In this document: positions 16,962 to 25,171 of the stretch, one piece after another
How the letters are laid out: each line of letters begins with the position of its first letter
How positions within the stretch are numbered: position 1 is the stretch's first letter
Origin: Sulfurovum zhangzhouensis
GTDB taxonomy: Bacteria > Campylobacterota > Campylobacteria > Campylobacterales > Sulfurovaceae
DNA: 64,000 bases
Assembly: GCF_030347965.1 (NCBI RefSeq)
Contig: NZ_JAQIBD010000001.1
Coordinates: 248,001 to 312,000, forward strand
Direction: 5' to 3'
Made by a program: the position numbers and the translations under genes
Notes under the pieces: generated by a model
The model's database searches: none
Seen by the model: only the letters and a program-made list of their open reading frames with translations
Told to the model about the DNA's origin: nothing

Positions 16962-17932
16962 TAGACTACGATCACTTTCAGAGGTGCTTTGAGTTTGAAC
17001 TTAAGCATATCTTCAATACCTGCGAGTGTTGTAGTAGTGTTCATAGAACAGCTCATACACTCACCTTTGTACTTGATCAACACTTCAAATATATCATCAA
17101 CCGCTTTGATATCCATAAGTTCTACATCACCACCATCCGCTTTGAGTGTAGGTCTGATATACTCCTCAAGGATAGACTCAACAGATTTGATCTTCTGTAC
17201 AAGTCCCATCGATTCAAATGATCCGTCACCTTTTGCTTCAATGATCTTGCGTGATTTCTCTTGTGCTTCTCTCTCATCAAGTGCTGTAGCCAGAAGATCA
17301 ACCAAATAGACATCTTTTACTTCATGCCCTCCAGGTCTGACACAAGACTTACAGAATGCACCTGCTTTAGTATAAGCAACGATTTCCTCAATGGTTGTAA
17401 GTTTATTCAGACGGATCACTTCCTGGATCGTCTCTTGAGTGATACGTGCACACTCACAGAGGATGAACTCATCTTCAAAACTATCCATATCAACATTCTT
17501 ATAGATAGAAGCAGCTTTCTTGATCACATCATATGCCATTACAGAACAGTGCATCTTCTGCCCTGGTACTGCAGGAACATCAGGAGTATCTCTAAGCGCT
17601 TTCTCAACATCAATGTTTGTGATCTTGACTGCTTCATCCACTGTTTTACCCATACAAAGTTCCGCCATCATATCTGAACTTGCGATTGCAGTACCACAAC
17701 CGAAACTTTTGAACTTACTATTGATGATCTTGTCATCTTTTGGATCTATCAGCCAGTAAAGTCTTACTGCATCACCACAACTCTCTGCACCGAAATCTGC
17801 GATGACAAGTTTGTTCTCGCCCGCTTCTGCTTCAGTGATCTCTCCCATATTTGCAGGATTATCCATTCTCTTTTGTACCTCTTGTGAATATTCCTCCCAA
17901 AGTGCGCCGCCGATAAGATCATTTCTAGCCAT
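16961..17932 (-). CDS. nifU: NifU, Fe-S cluster scaffold
   Basis: Scaffold for nitrogenase Fe-S clusters. Three modules are visible: an IscU-like N-terminal domain (residues about 3-125, with FKSFGCGTAIASSDM and a CSVMAYD cysteine), a central BFD-like [2Fe-2S] domain with CECARI and CKSCVRPGG, and a C-terminal Nfu domain with CMSCSMN near residue 302. ATG at 17932 is chosen because AAAGGA stands before it; a longer frame begins seven codons upstream. A sigma-54 promoter lies about 35 bases upstream. The usual partner nifS is not in the operon. Confidence 0.95.
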   Translation of the reverse strand: MARNDLIGGALWEEYSQEVQKRMDNPANMGEITEAEAGENKLVIADFGAESCGDAVRLYWLIDPKDDKIINSKFKSFGCGTAIASSDMMAELCMGKTVDEAVKITNIDVEKALRDTPDVPAVPGQKMHCSVMAYDVIKKAASIYKNVDMDSFEDEFILCECARITQETIQEVIRLNKLTTIEEIVAYTKAGAFCKSCVRPGGHEVKDVYLVDLLATALDEREAQEKSRKIIEAKGDGSFESMGLVQKIKSVESILEEYIRPTLKADGGDVELMDIKAVDDIFEVLIKYKGECMSCSMNTTTTLAGIEDMLKFKLKAPLKVIVV

Positions 17933-17965
17933 GATAAATTCCTTTATATTCATTTTTAGAAGCTA

Positions 17966-17983
17966 TTGCAAATTCTGTTCTAT
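17966..17983 (-). promoter_or_regulatory. sigma-54 promoter of nifU
   Basis: The minus strand reads TAGAACAGAATTTGCAA, with AG at -24 and GC at -12 ten bases apart. The nifU start codon lies about 36 bases downstream of the -12 GC. It is divergent from the PII promoter at 18078. Confidence 0.78.
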
Positions 17984-18013
17984 ACTGATCCTGTCTCTTC
18001 ACTTTCTATTTAT

Positions 18014-18051
18014 ACAAAATTGTTAAATTTATGCCAAATCTACAAAATTGT
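18014..18051. promoter_or_regulatory. two copies of an ACAAAATTGT dyad between divergent nif promoters
   Basis: ACAAAATTGT occurs at 18014-18023 and again at 18042-18051, 28 bases apart (close to three helical turns). They lie between the nifU and PII sigma-54 promoters. The same dyad is found upstream of several other -24/-12 elements in this window, which suggests an activator site. The protein that binds it is not known. Confidence 0.45.
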
Positions 18052-18077
18052 CATTCATTTTGGGTCAAATGTTGTTT

Positions 18078-18095
18078 TGAGAACACTTTATGCAT
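18078..18095 (+). promoter_or_regulatory. sigma-54 promoter of the PII gene
   Basis: The sequence GAGAACACTTTATGCATA has AG and GC ten bases apart; the start codon of the PII gene lies about 35 bases after the -12 GC. Confidence 0.7.
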
Positions 18096-18127
18096 ACGGA
18101 TTAATACATTAATTAAAAGGAAGAACA

Positions 18128-18514
18128 ATGTATTTAATCACTGCCATTATCAATGCTGAATGTGTAAAAGACGTACTTGAAGACCTCAAATCTTCGGAGA
18201 TAGAAGGTGTTACGTTGAGTAAAGTAAAAGGAAAAGGTAAGTTTATCGATTCAATGAAAGAAGTAGATGAACATATCAGGCTTGACATCGTTGTATCCAG
18301 CCCACACTTCAAAGAACTTGCCAAAGAAGCGATACGTGACAATGCAAGAAACTCGGAAAAGGGTTCTGGGAAAATGTGGGTCACACCTGTAATGGAAGTA
18401 GAACGTATCCGTACAGGAGAAATCAATGCAGATGCACTCTCCCACTCAGTGATCGATAAGATCTCCCCAAGTATGAAAGACAGTTTCACAGCAGAAGACA
18501 CACCGGCTAGTTAA
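18128..18514 (+). CDS. PII-like signal protein with shortened T-loop
   Basis: Nitrogen regulatory protein of the PII (GlnB/GlnK) superfamily. The N-terminal strand-helix-strand ends in VTLSKVKGKGK and the C-terminal B- and C-loop block GSGKMWVTPVMEVERIRTGE is clearly conserved. Between KGKGK and HIRLDIVVSS there are about ten residues where GlnK has about 21, so the T-loop is truncated and the uridylylated tyrosine is absent. A C-terminal tail of some 20 residues follows. With its own sigma-54 promoter, opposite nifU, it probably tunes nitrogenase or metabolism by ligand binding rather than by uridylylation. Confidence 0.82.
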   Translation: MYLITAIINAECVKDVLEDLKSSEIEGVTLSKVKGKGKFIDSMKEVDEHIRLDIVVSSPHFKELAKEAIRDNARNSEKGSGKMWVTPVMEVERIRTGEINADALSHSVIDKISPSMKDSFTAEDTPAS

Positions 18515-18519
18515 GCCGG
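18503..18519 (+). terminator. stem-loop at the end of the PII gene
   Basis: CCGGCT-AGTTA-AGCCGG forms a perfect six-pair stem with a five-base loop across the stop codon. There is no T run directly after it (a TTTTTG occurs 30 bases later), so it is either a weak terminator or an mRNA 3' stem. Confidence 0.4.
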
Positions 18520-18721
18520 AGGTCGAGTGCCCGGGTCCATTTTTGTCTGCCATAAAAGTAGATAATACCTATACATTCCCCATAAAATATGACTTCATAT
18601 AGATTAAAATGATCTATATTCAAGTTTGATGTATATTTTTCATCTCACAATATCACATTAGAAGAAAAAGCAAATATCAGATAAAATAGCTTTCGATAAA
18701 TTATTTGAGATAAGGTAAAGA

Positions 18722-19783
18722 GTGAAAGTATTATTGACATCAGAATTAAAAGGTGGGAATCCGCTTATAGATGGATTTTATCATCGTATGTGCAAATTTG
18801 TTGACATTCAGGCTTCAATTAATGAATTCTGGAGTACAGATTCATCAAATCATTATGATGTCATACATTTACAATGGCCGGAACAACTATTTAAATGGAA
18901 AAAAGTTAACAGGGATGATATTCTAAGATTAGAACAGCGGTTGAAGTATTGGAAAGATAACGGAAGCAGGTTGGTGATCACCCGGCATAATATATTGCCT
19001 CATAAATTAAATAGTTTGTATCAAGAAATATATAAATTAATTTACACCTATGTTGATGCTGTAATTCACTATAGTTATGCAAGTATTGACAATTTTAAAT
19101 CTATGTATACGAATACCCTTGATAATCCGTCTTTAGTACATGAAGTTATTTATCATCCTATGTACAGTGACATCTTAAATGATTGTACACAACAAGAAGC
19201 ACGAAAAACTTTGCAATTAGACGAGAATAAAAACATTATTTTAGTATTTGGACGTATTAGACATAAAAAAGAACGAAATCTAATCAAATCAGCTTTTAAG
19301 CGTCTGGATGTAGAAAATAAGTTTTTAATTGTGCCTAGATGGTATAGACATCCAAAGAAAAAACAATTTTTTGATTGGGTTTTATTTCAATTCAAACGCT
19401 TCATTTATAGCTTAAAAACAGATCGTATGTTAGGTTATAGGTTGGTACCTGAAGAGGATATTCAGTATTACATGAATGCAGCAGATGTGGTTTTTATACC
19501 GAGATCGGAAGTTTTAAACAGCGGCGTACAAATTTTAGCCTACACCTTTAATAAAGTAGTGGTAGGACCGGCAACCGGAAGTATTGGAGAGTTATTAGAA
19601 TATTCCAATAACCCTGCTTTTAAAGTTGATGATTTTGAAGATGCTGCTTTAAAGCTCAAAAAAGGGATAGAACTATCCAAACAAAAAGTTGAAAATTATT
19701 CATTTGCTCAAAAAAATATGAATTGGGAACTAGTGATAGACAAACATTTGCAGTTGTATACTAAGTTGCAAAATGAGAAATAG
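18722..19783 (+). CDS. glycosyltransferase (GT-B fold, group 1-like)
   Basis: A 353-residue protein with the outline of a GT4-type glycosyltransferase: an N-terminal Rossmann-like half with YDVIHLQWPE and LVITRHNILPH, a linker, and a C-terminal nucleotide-sugar half with NIILVFGRIRHKKE near residue 177, AADVVFIPRSEVLNSG near 255 and VVGPATGSIGELL near 280. Translation begins at GTG at 18722 after AAGGTAAAGA. Its base composition is clearly more AT-rich than the nif genes, and a PII gene fragment lies just after its stop codon, so it looks inserted. The acceptor is unknown; it may act on a surface polysaccharide. Confidence 0.8.
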   Translation: MKVLLTSELKGGNPLIDGFYHRMCKFVDIQASINEFWSTDSSNHYDVIHLQWPEQLFKWKKVNRDDILRLEQRLKYWKDNGSRLVITRHNILPHKLNSLYQEIYKLIYTYVDAVIHYSYASIDNFKSMYTNTLDNPSLVHEVIYHPMYSDILNDCTQQEARKTLQLDENKNIILVFGRIRHKKERNLIKSAFKRLDVENKFLIVPRWYRHPKKKQFFDWVLFQFKRFIYSLKTDRMLGYRLVPEEDIQYYMNAADVVFIPRSEVLNSGVQILAYTFNKVVVGPATGSIGELLEYSNNPAFKVDDFEDAALKLKKGIELSKQKVENYSFAQKNMNWELVIDKHLQLYTKLQNEK

Positions 19784-19786
19784 ATA

Positions 19787-19840
19787 GGCATATCAGGCTT
19801 GATATTGCGGTATCTCGCCCTTACTTCAAAGAACTTAACA
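19787..19840 (+). pseudogene. remnant of a second PII-like gene
   Basis: In frame, 19789-19836 encodes HIRLDIAVSRPYFKEL, which matches HIRLDIVVSSPHFKEL of the PII gene 1.5 kb upstream. The DNA matches too, with about ten mismatches over some 48 bases. It has no start codon and stops shortly afterwards. It is best read as a piece of a duplicated PII gene left behind when the glycosyltransferase segment was inserted. Confidence 0.7.
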
Positions 19841-19909
19841 TAAATCAATTCTAAAAAAATATAAAAATGCTACGATCAACTTGAAAAAAATGAGTAAAAG
19901 GAAATAAGC

Positions 19910-20356
19910 ATGATCAGGTTCTTAGGAATAATTATCGCTTTAACAACAGGGATATTAGCAACTGAAAATCAAAAAGGCGTAGAAGGATTATCAGGAGATA
20001 CAAGATCACTTCTTGCTGAGGAGATGAGACATATCGAAAAAGGGATGCATAGTATCTTTTCTAATATAGTAAAAGGTGAGTATGAAGAGATCTCCAAAAT
20101 GGCAACAGATATCCATGACAGTTTTATCTTCACTAAAAGTTTAACACAGGCACAAAGAGAAGAATTGAAAACAAATTTACCGCAGGGGTTTATTGAACTA
20201 GACCGTTCTTTCCATGCTACAGCCGGTAAATTATCTGAAGCAGCCGAATTTGAAGAGAAAAAAGCAGTAGAGGAAAATTTTTCCAAAATGATGGGACTTT
20301 GTGTGCAATGCCACTCAACCTATGCGACACAACGGTTTAAGACTTTTTCTGAGTGA
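19910..20356 (+). CDS. periplasmic cytochrome c-type protein
   Basis: A 148-residue protein with an N-terminal signal peptide (MIRFLGIIIALTTGILA) and one c-type heme motif CVQCH near residue 136, close to the C terminus. The rest is helical, and the position of the heme motif at the end of a four-helix protein resembles class II cytochromes c (cytochrome c-prime type). Such proteins bind gases or carry electrons in the periplasm. It has an AAAGGAAATAAGC region before its ATG and is followed by a strong double terminator. No sigma-54 element is seen in front of it. Confidence 0.8.
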   Translation: MIRFLGIIIALTTGILATENQKGVEGLSGDTRSLLAEEMRHIEKGMHSIFSNIVKGEYEEISKMATDIHDSFIFTKSLTQAQREELKTNLPQGFIELDRSFHATAGKLSEAAEFEEKKAVEENFSKMMGLCVQCHSTYATQRFKTFSE

Positions 20357-20364
20357 TTTTTTGC

Positions 20365-20443
20365 TTCATTCCCACTTTGAGAGTGGGAATGAAAAAGTAC
20401 ATACTTTATATTATCAAAGACAGGATCTTTAGATCCTGTCTTT
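20365..20443. terminator. two strong hairpins between convergent genes
   Basis: The first hairpin (20365-20393) has a perfect 12-pair stem TTCATTCCCACT with a five-base loop. The second (20416-20443) pairs AAAGACAGGATCT with AGATCCTGTCTTT around a two-base loop. They separate the cytochrome gene (+) from the lipoprotein gene (-) and can terminate in both directions. Confidence 0.8.
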
Positions 20444-20452
20444 AATTTAATA

Positions 20453-22492
20453 TTACTCTATCGTAATACTCCACGAGTTTAAGGTATTAGTAATAATAGG
20501 AATGTTATCAACCACATTCAATGTCCATGTACCATTTGCATTTTCACCATTAACAGCTGATAGAGGTTCTTCTGGCACATACGTTCCATTGATCGTCGAA
20601 CTAAAAGTTTGATCGCTCATCAAAATGGTTGCATTATCATCAAACGTAGCGATAAATGTCGGATCGGTTCCCCTGTTATCTGAAAGCAGGACTACCGTTC
20701 CAAAAGGACTTTCAAGACGATACTCATTATCATAAGGCGCTAGCCCACTACTATTGATATGTACAGTCACTTTATTGATAGAGGATATAGCATTTGTTAC
20801 AATAATTTGTGAAGTAACCGTAGACATATCCATTAACGATAATGGAGTATTATTTACAAAAGTTTGTGCCTTAGGATCATCAAGTGCAGAACATGCAAAA
20901 TTTTGTGAACTGTAACCGGATACAATATCATTGTAATTAGCAAGAGTAGTACCTGAGAATGCATAACCCATTGATTGATCAACATTATTATCTCCATTTG
21001 GTTCAGCGATATCTGTTCTATTGGAAACATACCATATCCCGCCATCTTTCGGAGCCCAAGTAGTACAGGAAGCTGAGTTAAATGGTGTATTTATACAAGT
21101 AGCTCCGTTTACATTAGGATATATTCCCATGATATAAAAATATTCTGCTCCGTGTGCAGTTACCGCAGCAGTAAAATGAGCCTCTGTTCTTGGTACAAAA
21201 AGATGCATACCGAAGTTATCAGAACAATATGCTTCTGCTGCTGGAGCCAAAAGTGCTGAAGAGGTAGTAACTGTTTTGATAGTATACCCGCCACCATCAC
21301 TTGTCATATCACAATAAGCCTCAAATGGGTCTATTCCTCCAACACCGTCAGGATCAATCATATACATGCCATCACCTACTGAAAGACCATTTTCCAGATA
21401 TGCCCTGCATGAAGCTAGTAGATTAGGATAATCAATTGTGATGTTCGCTTCATTTGACTCAAGCCCTGTTCTATCTGTTACAGTATAGAAAATCGGTGTT
21501 GGATCGCCGATAAAGCCTGCCTCCGGGGTAAATGTCACATTTCCATCAGCATCAACAGTCCAGTTACCTTCACCTGCTACAACCAAACTGTCAGCATAAT
21601 CATCACCGTTCTCATCCGTTGCATTGCCATCTACGAAATTCACCGTACTTGCATTGATGTCATTTTCTGCATCCGTATCATTTGCCACGACATTTAGCGT
21701 AGTTGCTGCACCTAAAGTAGTATTAGTTTCATTATCATCCACTGCTACAGGAGCAGTTTGCGGATAATCTATGCTTACAGTAGCTGCGTTAGATGTAAGA
21801 CCTGTATTGTCAGTGATAATATACGTGATTGACTCTGGATCTCCCGTAAAACCTGCTTCTGGTGTAAAGATCACTGTATGCACAGGAGAGACAGACCAGT
21901 TTCCTTCACCAGCTACTACCAAAGTATCACCTGGGTTGGTCGTACCTGTGATGTGAATTGAACTTGTATTAATATCATTTTCTGCATCTGTATCATTTGC
22001 CAAAACATCCACAGTGGTTGCAAAACCTGAAGTCCCATTAGCATCATCATCGTATGCTACAGGTGCTGTTTGGGGATAGTCTATCGTGACTGTAGCACTA
22101 TTGGATACAAGTCCATTAGTATCAGATACGATATACTCGATCACAGATGGATCATTAGTAAATCCAATCTCAGGTGTAAAAGTCACATTTCCTGCAGCAT
22201 CAACACTCCATGTTCCTTCGCCCGTTACCACCAAAGAATCACCGGCATTCGCTGTCCCGATGATCTGTACAGAACTGACATCAAGATTGTTTTCAACATC
22301 AGTATCGTTTGCTACTACTAAGATAGTTGCCGGTGCCCCTGAAACACCAACACCGCTATCGTTTACTGCTACAGGAGCTACACCGGCAAGCGCACTGTCT
22401 GAAGAGGTAGAAGACTTATCACAGCCATTCAATGCTAAAAGTGAAGAAACCATCAGTACAAAAGGTATGATTTTAAAGTTTGTTAATTTCAT
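20453..22492 (-). CDS. surface lipoprotein with cadherin/Ig-like repeats, fibrinogen-like segment and P-domain
   Basis: Large exported protein of 679 residues. The signal peptide ends in a lipobox-like LALNGC, so it is probably lipid-anchored. Three Ig/cadherin-like repeats follow (about 35-125, 126-220, 221-345), each with VANDTD- or LANDTD-type calcium sites and an FTPE strand. Residues about 355-410 resemble a fibrinogen-type start (MIDPDG, EAYCDMTSDGGGY). The last 130 residues look like a proprotein-convertase P-domain (NGTWTLNVVDN). It follows the beta-barrel gene by 12 bases and may be controlled by the riboswitch-like leader. Probably an adhesin or matrix protein. Confidence 0.8.
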   Translation of the reverse strand: MKLTNFKIIPFVLMVSSLLALNGCDKSSTSSDSALAGVAPVAVNDSGVGVSGAPATILVVANDTDVENNLDVSSVQIIGTANAGDSLVVTGEGTWSVDAAGNVTFTPEIGFTNDPSVIEYIVSDTNGLVSNSATVTIDYPQTAPVAYDDDANGTSGFATTVDVLANDTDAENDINTSSIHITGTTNPGDTLVVAGEGNWSVSPVHTVIFTPEAGFTGDPESITYIITDNTGLTSNAATVSIDYPQTAPVAVDDNETNTTLGAATTLNVVANDTDAENDINASTVNFVDGNATDENGDDYADSLVVAGEGNWTVDADGNVTFTPEAGFIGDPTPIFYTVTDRTGLESNEANITIDYPNLLASCRAYLENGLSVGDGMYMIDPDGVGGIDPFEAYCDMTSDGGGYTIKTVTTSSALLAPAAEAYCSDNFGMHLFVPRTEAHFTAAVTAHGAEYFYIMGIYPNVNGATCINTPFNSASCTTWAPKDGGIWYVSNRTDIAEPNGDNNVDQSMGYAFSGTTLANYNDIVSGYSSQNFACSALDDPKAQTFVNNTPLSLMDMSTVTSQIIVTNAISSINKVTVHINSSGLAPYDNEYRLESPFGTVVLLSDNRGTDPTFIATFDDNATILMSDQTFSSTINGTYVPEEPLSAVNGENANGTWTLNVVDNIPIITNTLNSWSITIE

Positions 22493-22504
22493 TCTTGATT
22501 CCTT

Positions 22505-23113
22505 TTAAAACTTATACGTAAGACCGACTGTCCAAGTATCGGCAACTATATCATCAAGTTCTGCTCTCTTGTCAAGTCCTTTATCATCATACAATGAGAC
22601 ATAATCGGCAAATACAGATATCTCTCCTGAAAGCGCATAACTTACTCCAAGTCCCCAATGGAATCCACCTTGAACTGCATCACCACCTGCAAGGTCTTCA
22701 AGCATAATTTGGCCATATCCTAGAAGTCCGTAAATATCAAAGTTTCCAATCGGATACATAGGTTTTACATAAACTCCCCAGCTATAATAATCACCATCAT
22801 ATCCATCAGTGACACCTAGTGTACCGCTATCATAGTCACAAGCACCCAGACCTAATGTATAACGTCCTTCAAGTGCCACATAACTGTTAAACTCGTATCC
22901 TGCTTGTAATACCACTGTAGTTGCACTAATCTTTTCATCAGTTGTCTCATCATCAACCGATACATCTCCCATTCCTACGCCAATATAGAAAGGATATACC
23001 TCAACTTCCGGCATTTCGACATAAGGCTCTACAGCCTTACCCATATCACCGCCCCCATAAGCTATTCCACTCAGTGCCATTATAGACACCAGAGATAACA
23101 TTCCCTTTTTCAT
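22505..23113 (-). CDS. outer-membrane beta-barrel protein
   Basis: A 202-residue protein with signal peptide (MKKGMLSLVSIMALSGIAYG) and alternating amphipathic strands with aromatic girdles (VVLQAGYEFNSYVALEGRY, YSWGVYVKPMYP, WTVGLTYKF at the C terminus). This is the eight-stranded OmpA/OprF-like barrel pattern with a terminal phenylalanine. It is the first gene after the candidate GEMM-type leader and is followed by the lipoprotein gene, which suggests a surface pair under shared control. Confidence 0.82.
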   Translation of the reverse strand: MKKGMLSLVSIMALSGIAYGGGDMGKAVEPYVEMPEVEVYPFYIGVGMGDVSVDDETTDEKISATTVVLQAGYEFNSYVALEGRYTLGLGACDYDSGTLGVTDGYDGDYYSWGVYVKPMYPIGNFDIYGLLGYGQIMLEDLAGGDAVQGGFHWGLGVSYALSGEISVFADYVSLYDDKGLDKRAELDDIVADTWTVGLTYKF

Positions 23114-23150
23114 TATTTCCCTTTAATAAGTGTAGTATTTGATTGATTAT

Positions 23151-23237
23151 GCAACCTGGCGATCTTTTCTTTTACTATAGAGCTATAGTATCCAAGACCC
23201 ATGGCTTTCTGACCCTATCTCACGATAGGTGTAGCGT
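23151..23237 (-). ncRNA. candidate GEMM-type (cyclic dinucleotide) riboswitch, variant
   Basis: On the minus strand the leader of the beta-barrel gene contains a CTATC-GTGA-GATAG hairpin with a GNRA loop, then AAAGCCATGGGTCTTGG, a second hairpin TACTATAG-CT-CTATAGTA, and GCCAGGTTGCA. The order and the AAAGCC..GGGTCT..GGTTGC landmarks follow the GEMM-I class that binds c-di-GMP or cGAMP. The 5' strand reads CGCTACACC where the consensus has GGCAAACC, so it is divergent. The ligand is uncertain. Confidence 0.55.
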
Positions 23238-23359
23238 TTAACATTGTAATGCATTTTGATTATATTTAAAACATTATTAAAATACTAAGTATTAAGTCAA
23301 ATTATCAAATATAATAACAATATATTTATCTTTTTAAGAAAGCTTCTCCTTGATTCATT

Positions 23360-24634
23360 TTAGAGCATCTCAAGCTGATAAAGGAACTTCCTCTCTTTAA
23401 ATGAAGGGATATCCAGCTCCTGGCGGTACTTGGCAATAGACCTTCTCACCATCTGTATACCAAAACGTGCTTCAAGCATCTCATGGATCGCTTTGTCACT
23501 ATAGGGTTTGTTTTTATCTTCACTCTGGATCAATCTTTGGATAAACTCTTTTAGCTCGGCTGTAGACACATTGCCTATAGCATTGGAAAAGAAGTCTTTA
23601 AAAGAGTAGATACCATGCTCTGTTTCCATATACTTTCCGCTTATCGCGCGGGAAATTGTAGACTCATTAAATCCAAGCTCTTCTGCAACATCCTGAAGTT
23701 TTAAAGGTTTTAGCGTCCCACCCATGAAAAACGAATACTGTTTTTCCAACAGTACCAGTGTAATGTTATAAAGCGTACTTTTTCTAAGGTCCAGGAGCTT
23801 GACCAGTTCTCGTGCTTCTTTAAATTTCTGTTTCGCAAAATTCTCATACTTATCGATCTGTGTCACCTTGAGATCCGGATAAAATGCATTGTTCATTTTT
23901 ATGGTCAACTCATCTTCATCAAAATAGACAAAAAGGTCAGGCAAGATAGGCGGCTCACTCGGCATGTATTTGATAGCCGGCGGATTTTTGAGATGTTTCA
24001 GTATCTCTTTGGCCTCTGAAAACCTAGGATGGCTGATAAACTTTTCCAATGATTCAAACTGTATGATCATCGCACTGAGCAATAGGCTCATATCATCATC
24101 TAGATCAAACTCATTTAACTGAAACAAAAACGACTCTTTATAGTCTTTTGCCCCTACCCCGTAAGGCTGAAGATAAGCAAAACGCTGTCTGACCGATTCT
24201 ACCTGTGCAGCAGGTACACCGCACTGTGTAGCGATCTCTTCAATATCTCCTTCAAAATACCCCTCATCACTGATATAAAATATGATCTGTTTAGCGATCT
24301 TCTGAGAGATCGGTGTAGGGAAAAGCGGTGCAGCGATCTGTTCATCCAGTTTTTCATAAAGTGACTGGGTTGATATACTCATCCATTCGATCTCATCACT
24401 CGATGCATTGGAGACATGATTTTGATAGGAAAGATATGCCTGATGTGTGCTGCTGGATGAACTTTCTGCTACTTCAAAGCCTGAACTTACTTCAAGACAC
24501 GGATTTTCATTGGCGATATTCTGTATATGTTTTTCCAGGTCTGAAAGTGAACATTGCAGCAAAGGTAACCATGTCTGCATAGAAAGACGCGGTATTTGTT
24601 TTTGTTTGAGATTAAAGACTTGCTTTACTGCCAT
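23360..24634 (-). CDS. rpoN: RNA polymerase sigma-54 factor
   Basis: Sigma-54 directs RNA polymerase to -24/-12 promoters. Region I is LKQKQIPRLSMQTWLPLLQ at the N terminus, the core-binding domain covers about 90-250, and the C terminus has the helix-turn-helix LQDVAEELGFNESTISRAI near residue 312 and the RpoN box VRRSIAKYRQ near residue 400. It is 424 residues long, slightly short. It lies inside the nif cluster and itself has a strong -24/-12 element upstream, which suggests a nif-dedicated, autoregulated copy; whether another rpoN exists elsewhere cannot be seen here. Confidence 0.93.
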   Translation of the reverse strand: MAVKQVFNLKQKQIPRLSMQTWLPLLQCSLSDLEKHIQNIANENPCLEVSSGFEVAESSSSSTHQAYLSYQNHVSNASSDEIEWMSISTQSLYEKLDEQIAAPLFPTPISQKIAKQIIFYISDEGYFEGDIEEIATQCGVPAAQVESVRQRFAYLQPYGVGAKDYKESFLFQLNEFDLDDDMSLLLSAMIIQFESLEKFISHPRFSEAKEILKHLKNPPAIKYMPSEPPILPDLFVYFDEDELTIKMNNAFYPDLKVTQIDKYENFAKQKFKEARELVKLLDLRKSTLYNITLVLLEKQYSFFMGGTLKPLKLQDVAEELGFNESTISRAISGKYMETEHGIYSFKDFFSNAIGNVSTAELKEFIQRLIQSEDKNKPYSDKAIHEMLEARFGIQMVRRSIAKYRQELDIPSFKERKFLYQLEML

Positions 24635-24682
24635 TTGTATCCTCTTGTATATAGTATATAAATTATTTTACATTCAATACTA

Positions 24683-24699
24683 TGCATATTCTGTTCCAG
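24683..24699 (-). promoter_or_regulatory. sigma-54 promoter of rpoN
   Basis: The minus strand reads TGGAACAGAATATGCAT, the closest match in the window to the general sigma-54 consensus at -24 (TGG), with ten bases to GC at -12. The rpoN start codon lies about 50 bases downstream. Confidence 0.78.
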
Positions 24700-24807
24700 A
24701 CTGCACAAAAATGCATCTTTTGACAAAATAGAGGTAATCATCATTAAAAAGATTATGAAATCTCTTTAAAAATGACTACATCAAACTCCGGAAAATCCGG
24801 AGAAAGA

Positions 24808-25098
24808 TTAGTACTTGATACGTACAAGCCCGTTTGGCTGTGTGATCTTCATCTGGCAAGCAAGACGTGCTTTAGGACTGCTCTCACCTATTGTTTTCAT
24901 AACTGCTTTTTCTTTGTCAGTCATATCACTAAGATAGTCCATCCCCGATTCAATTAGTACTACACATGTTCCACATTCACCGTCACGGCACCCAAACGGT
25001 AGTGCAGAACCTGATGCTTCTACAATGTCTTGAATCGTTTTACCCGGTGTAACATTAATTGCCAAAAAATCATTAATGATCTCTACTCTAGTTGTCAT
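24808..25098 (-). CDS. 2Fe-2S ferredoxin, nif cluster
   Basis: A 96-residue plant-type ferredoxin. The ligands are GCRDGECGTC near residue 37 (C-x4-C-x2-C) and the distal cysteine in RLACQMK near residue 80. The remaining sequence (LAINVTPGKTIQDIVEASG) fits the N-terminal beta-grasp. It lies 73 bases after nifZ and is probably the last gene of the nifW-nifZ unit. It may carry electrons to nitrogenase or to cofactor assembly. It differs from the ferredoxin at 9546, so the cluster has two of this type. Confidence 0.88.
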   Translation of the reverse strand: MTTRVEIINDFLAINVTPGKTIQDIVEASGSALPFGCRDGECGTCVVLIESGMDYLSDMTDKEKAVMKTIGESSPKARLACQMKITQPNGLVRIKY

Positions 25099-25171
25099 TT
25101 GTTGTCTCCTTTTAAAATAGATAGATCTTTATATCTGCGGTGATATAAAAATCTTTGCTAATACACAAAAC

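Noticed and set aside
18070-18085. TGT-N10-ACA NifA site before the PII gene
   Set aside because: It overlaps the -24 element itself, so it cannot act as an upstream enhancer; probably chance.
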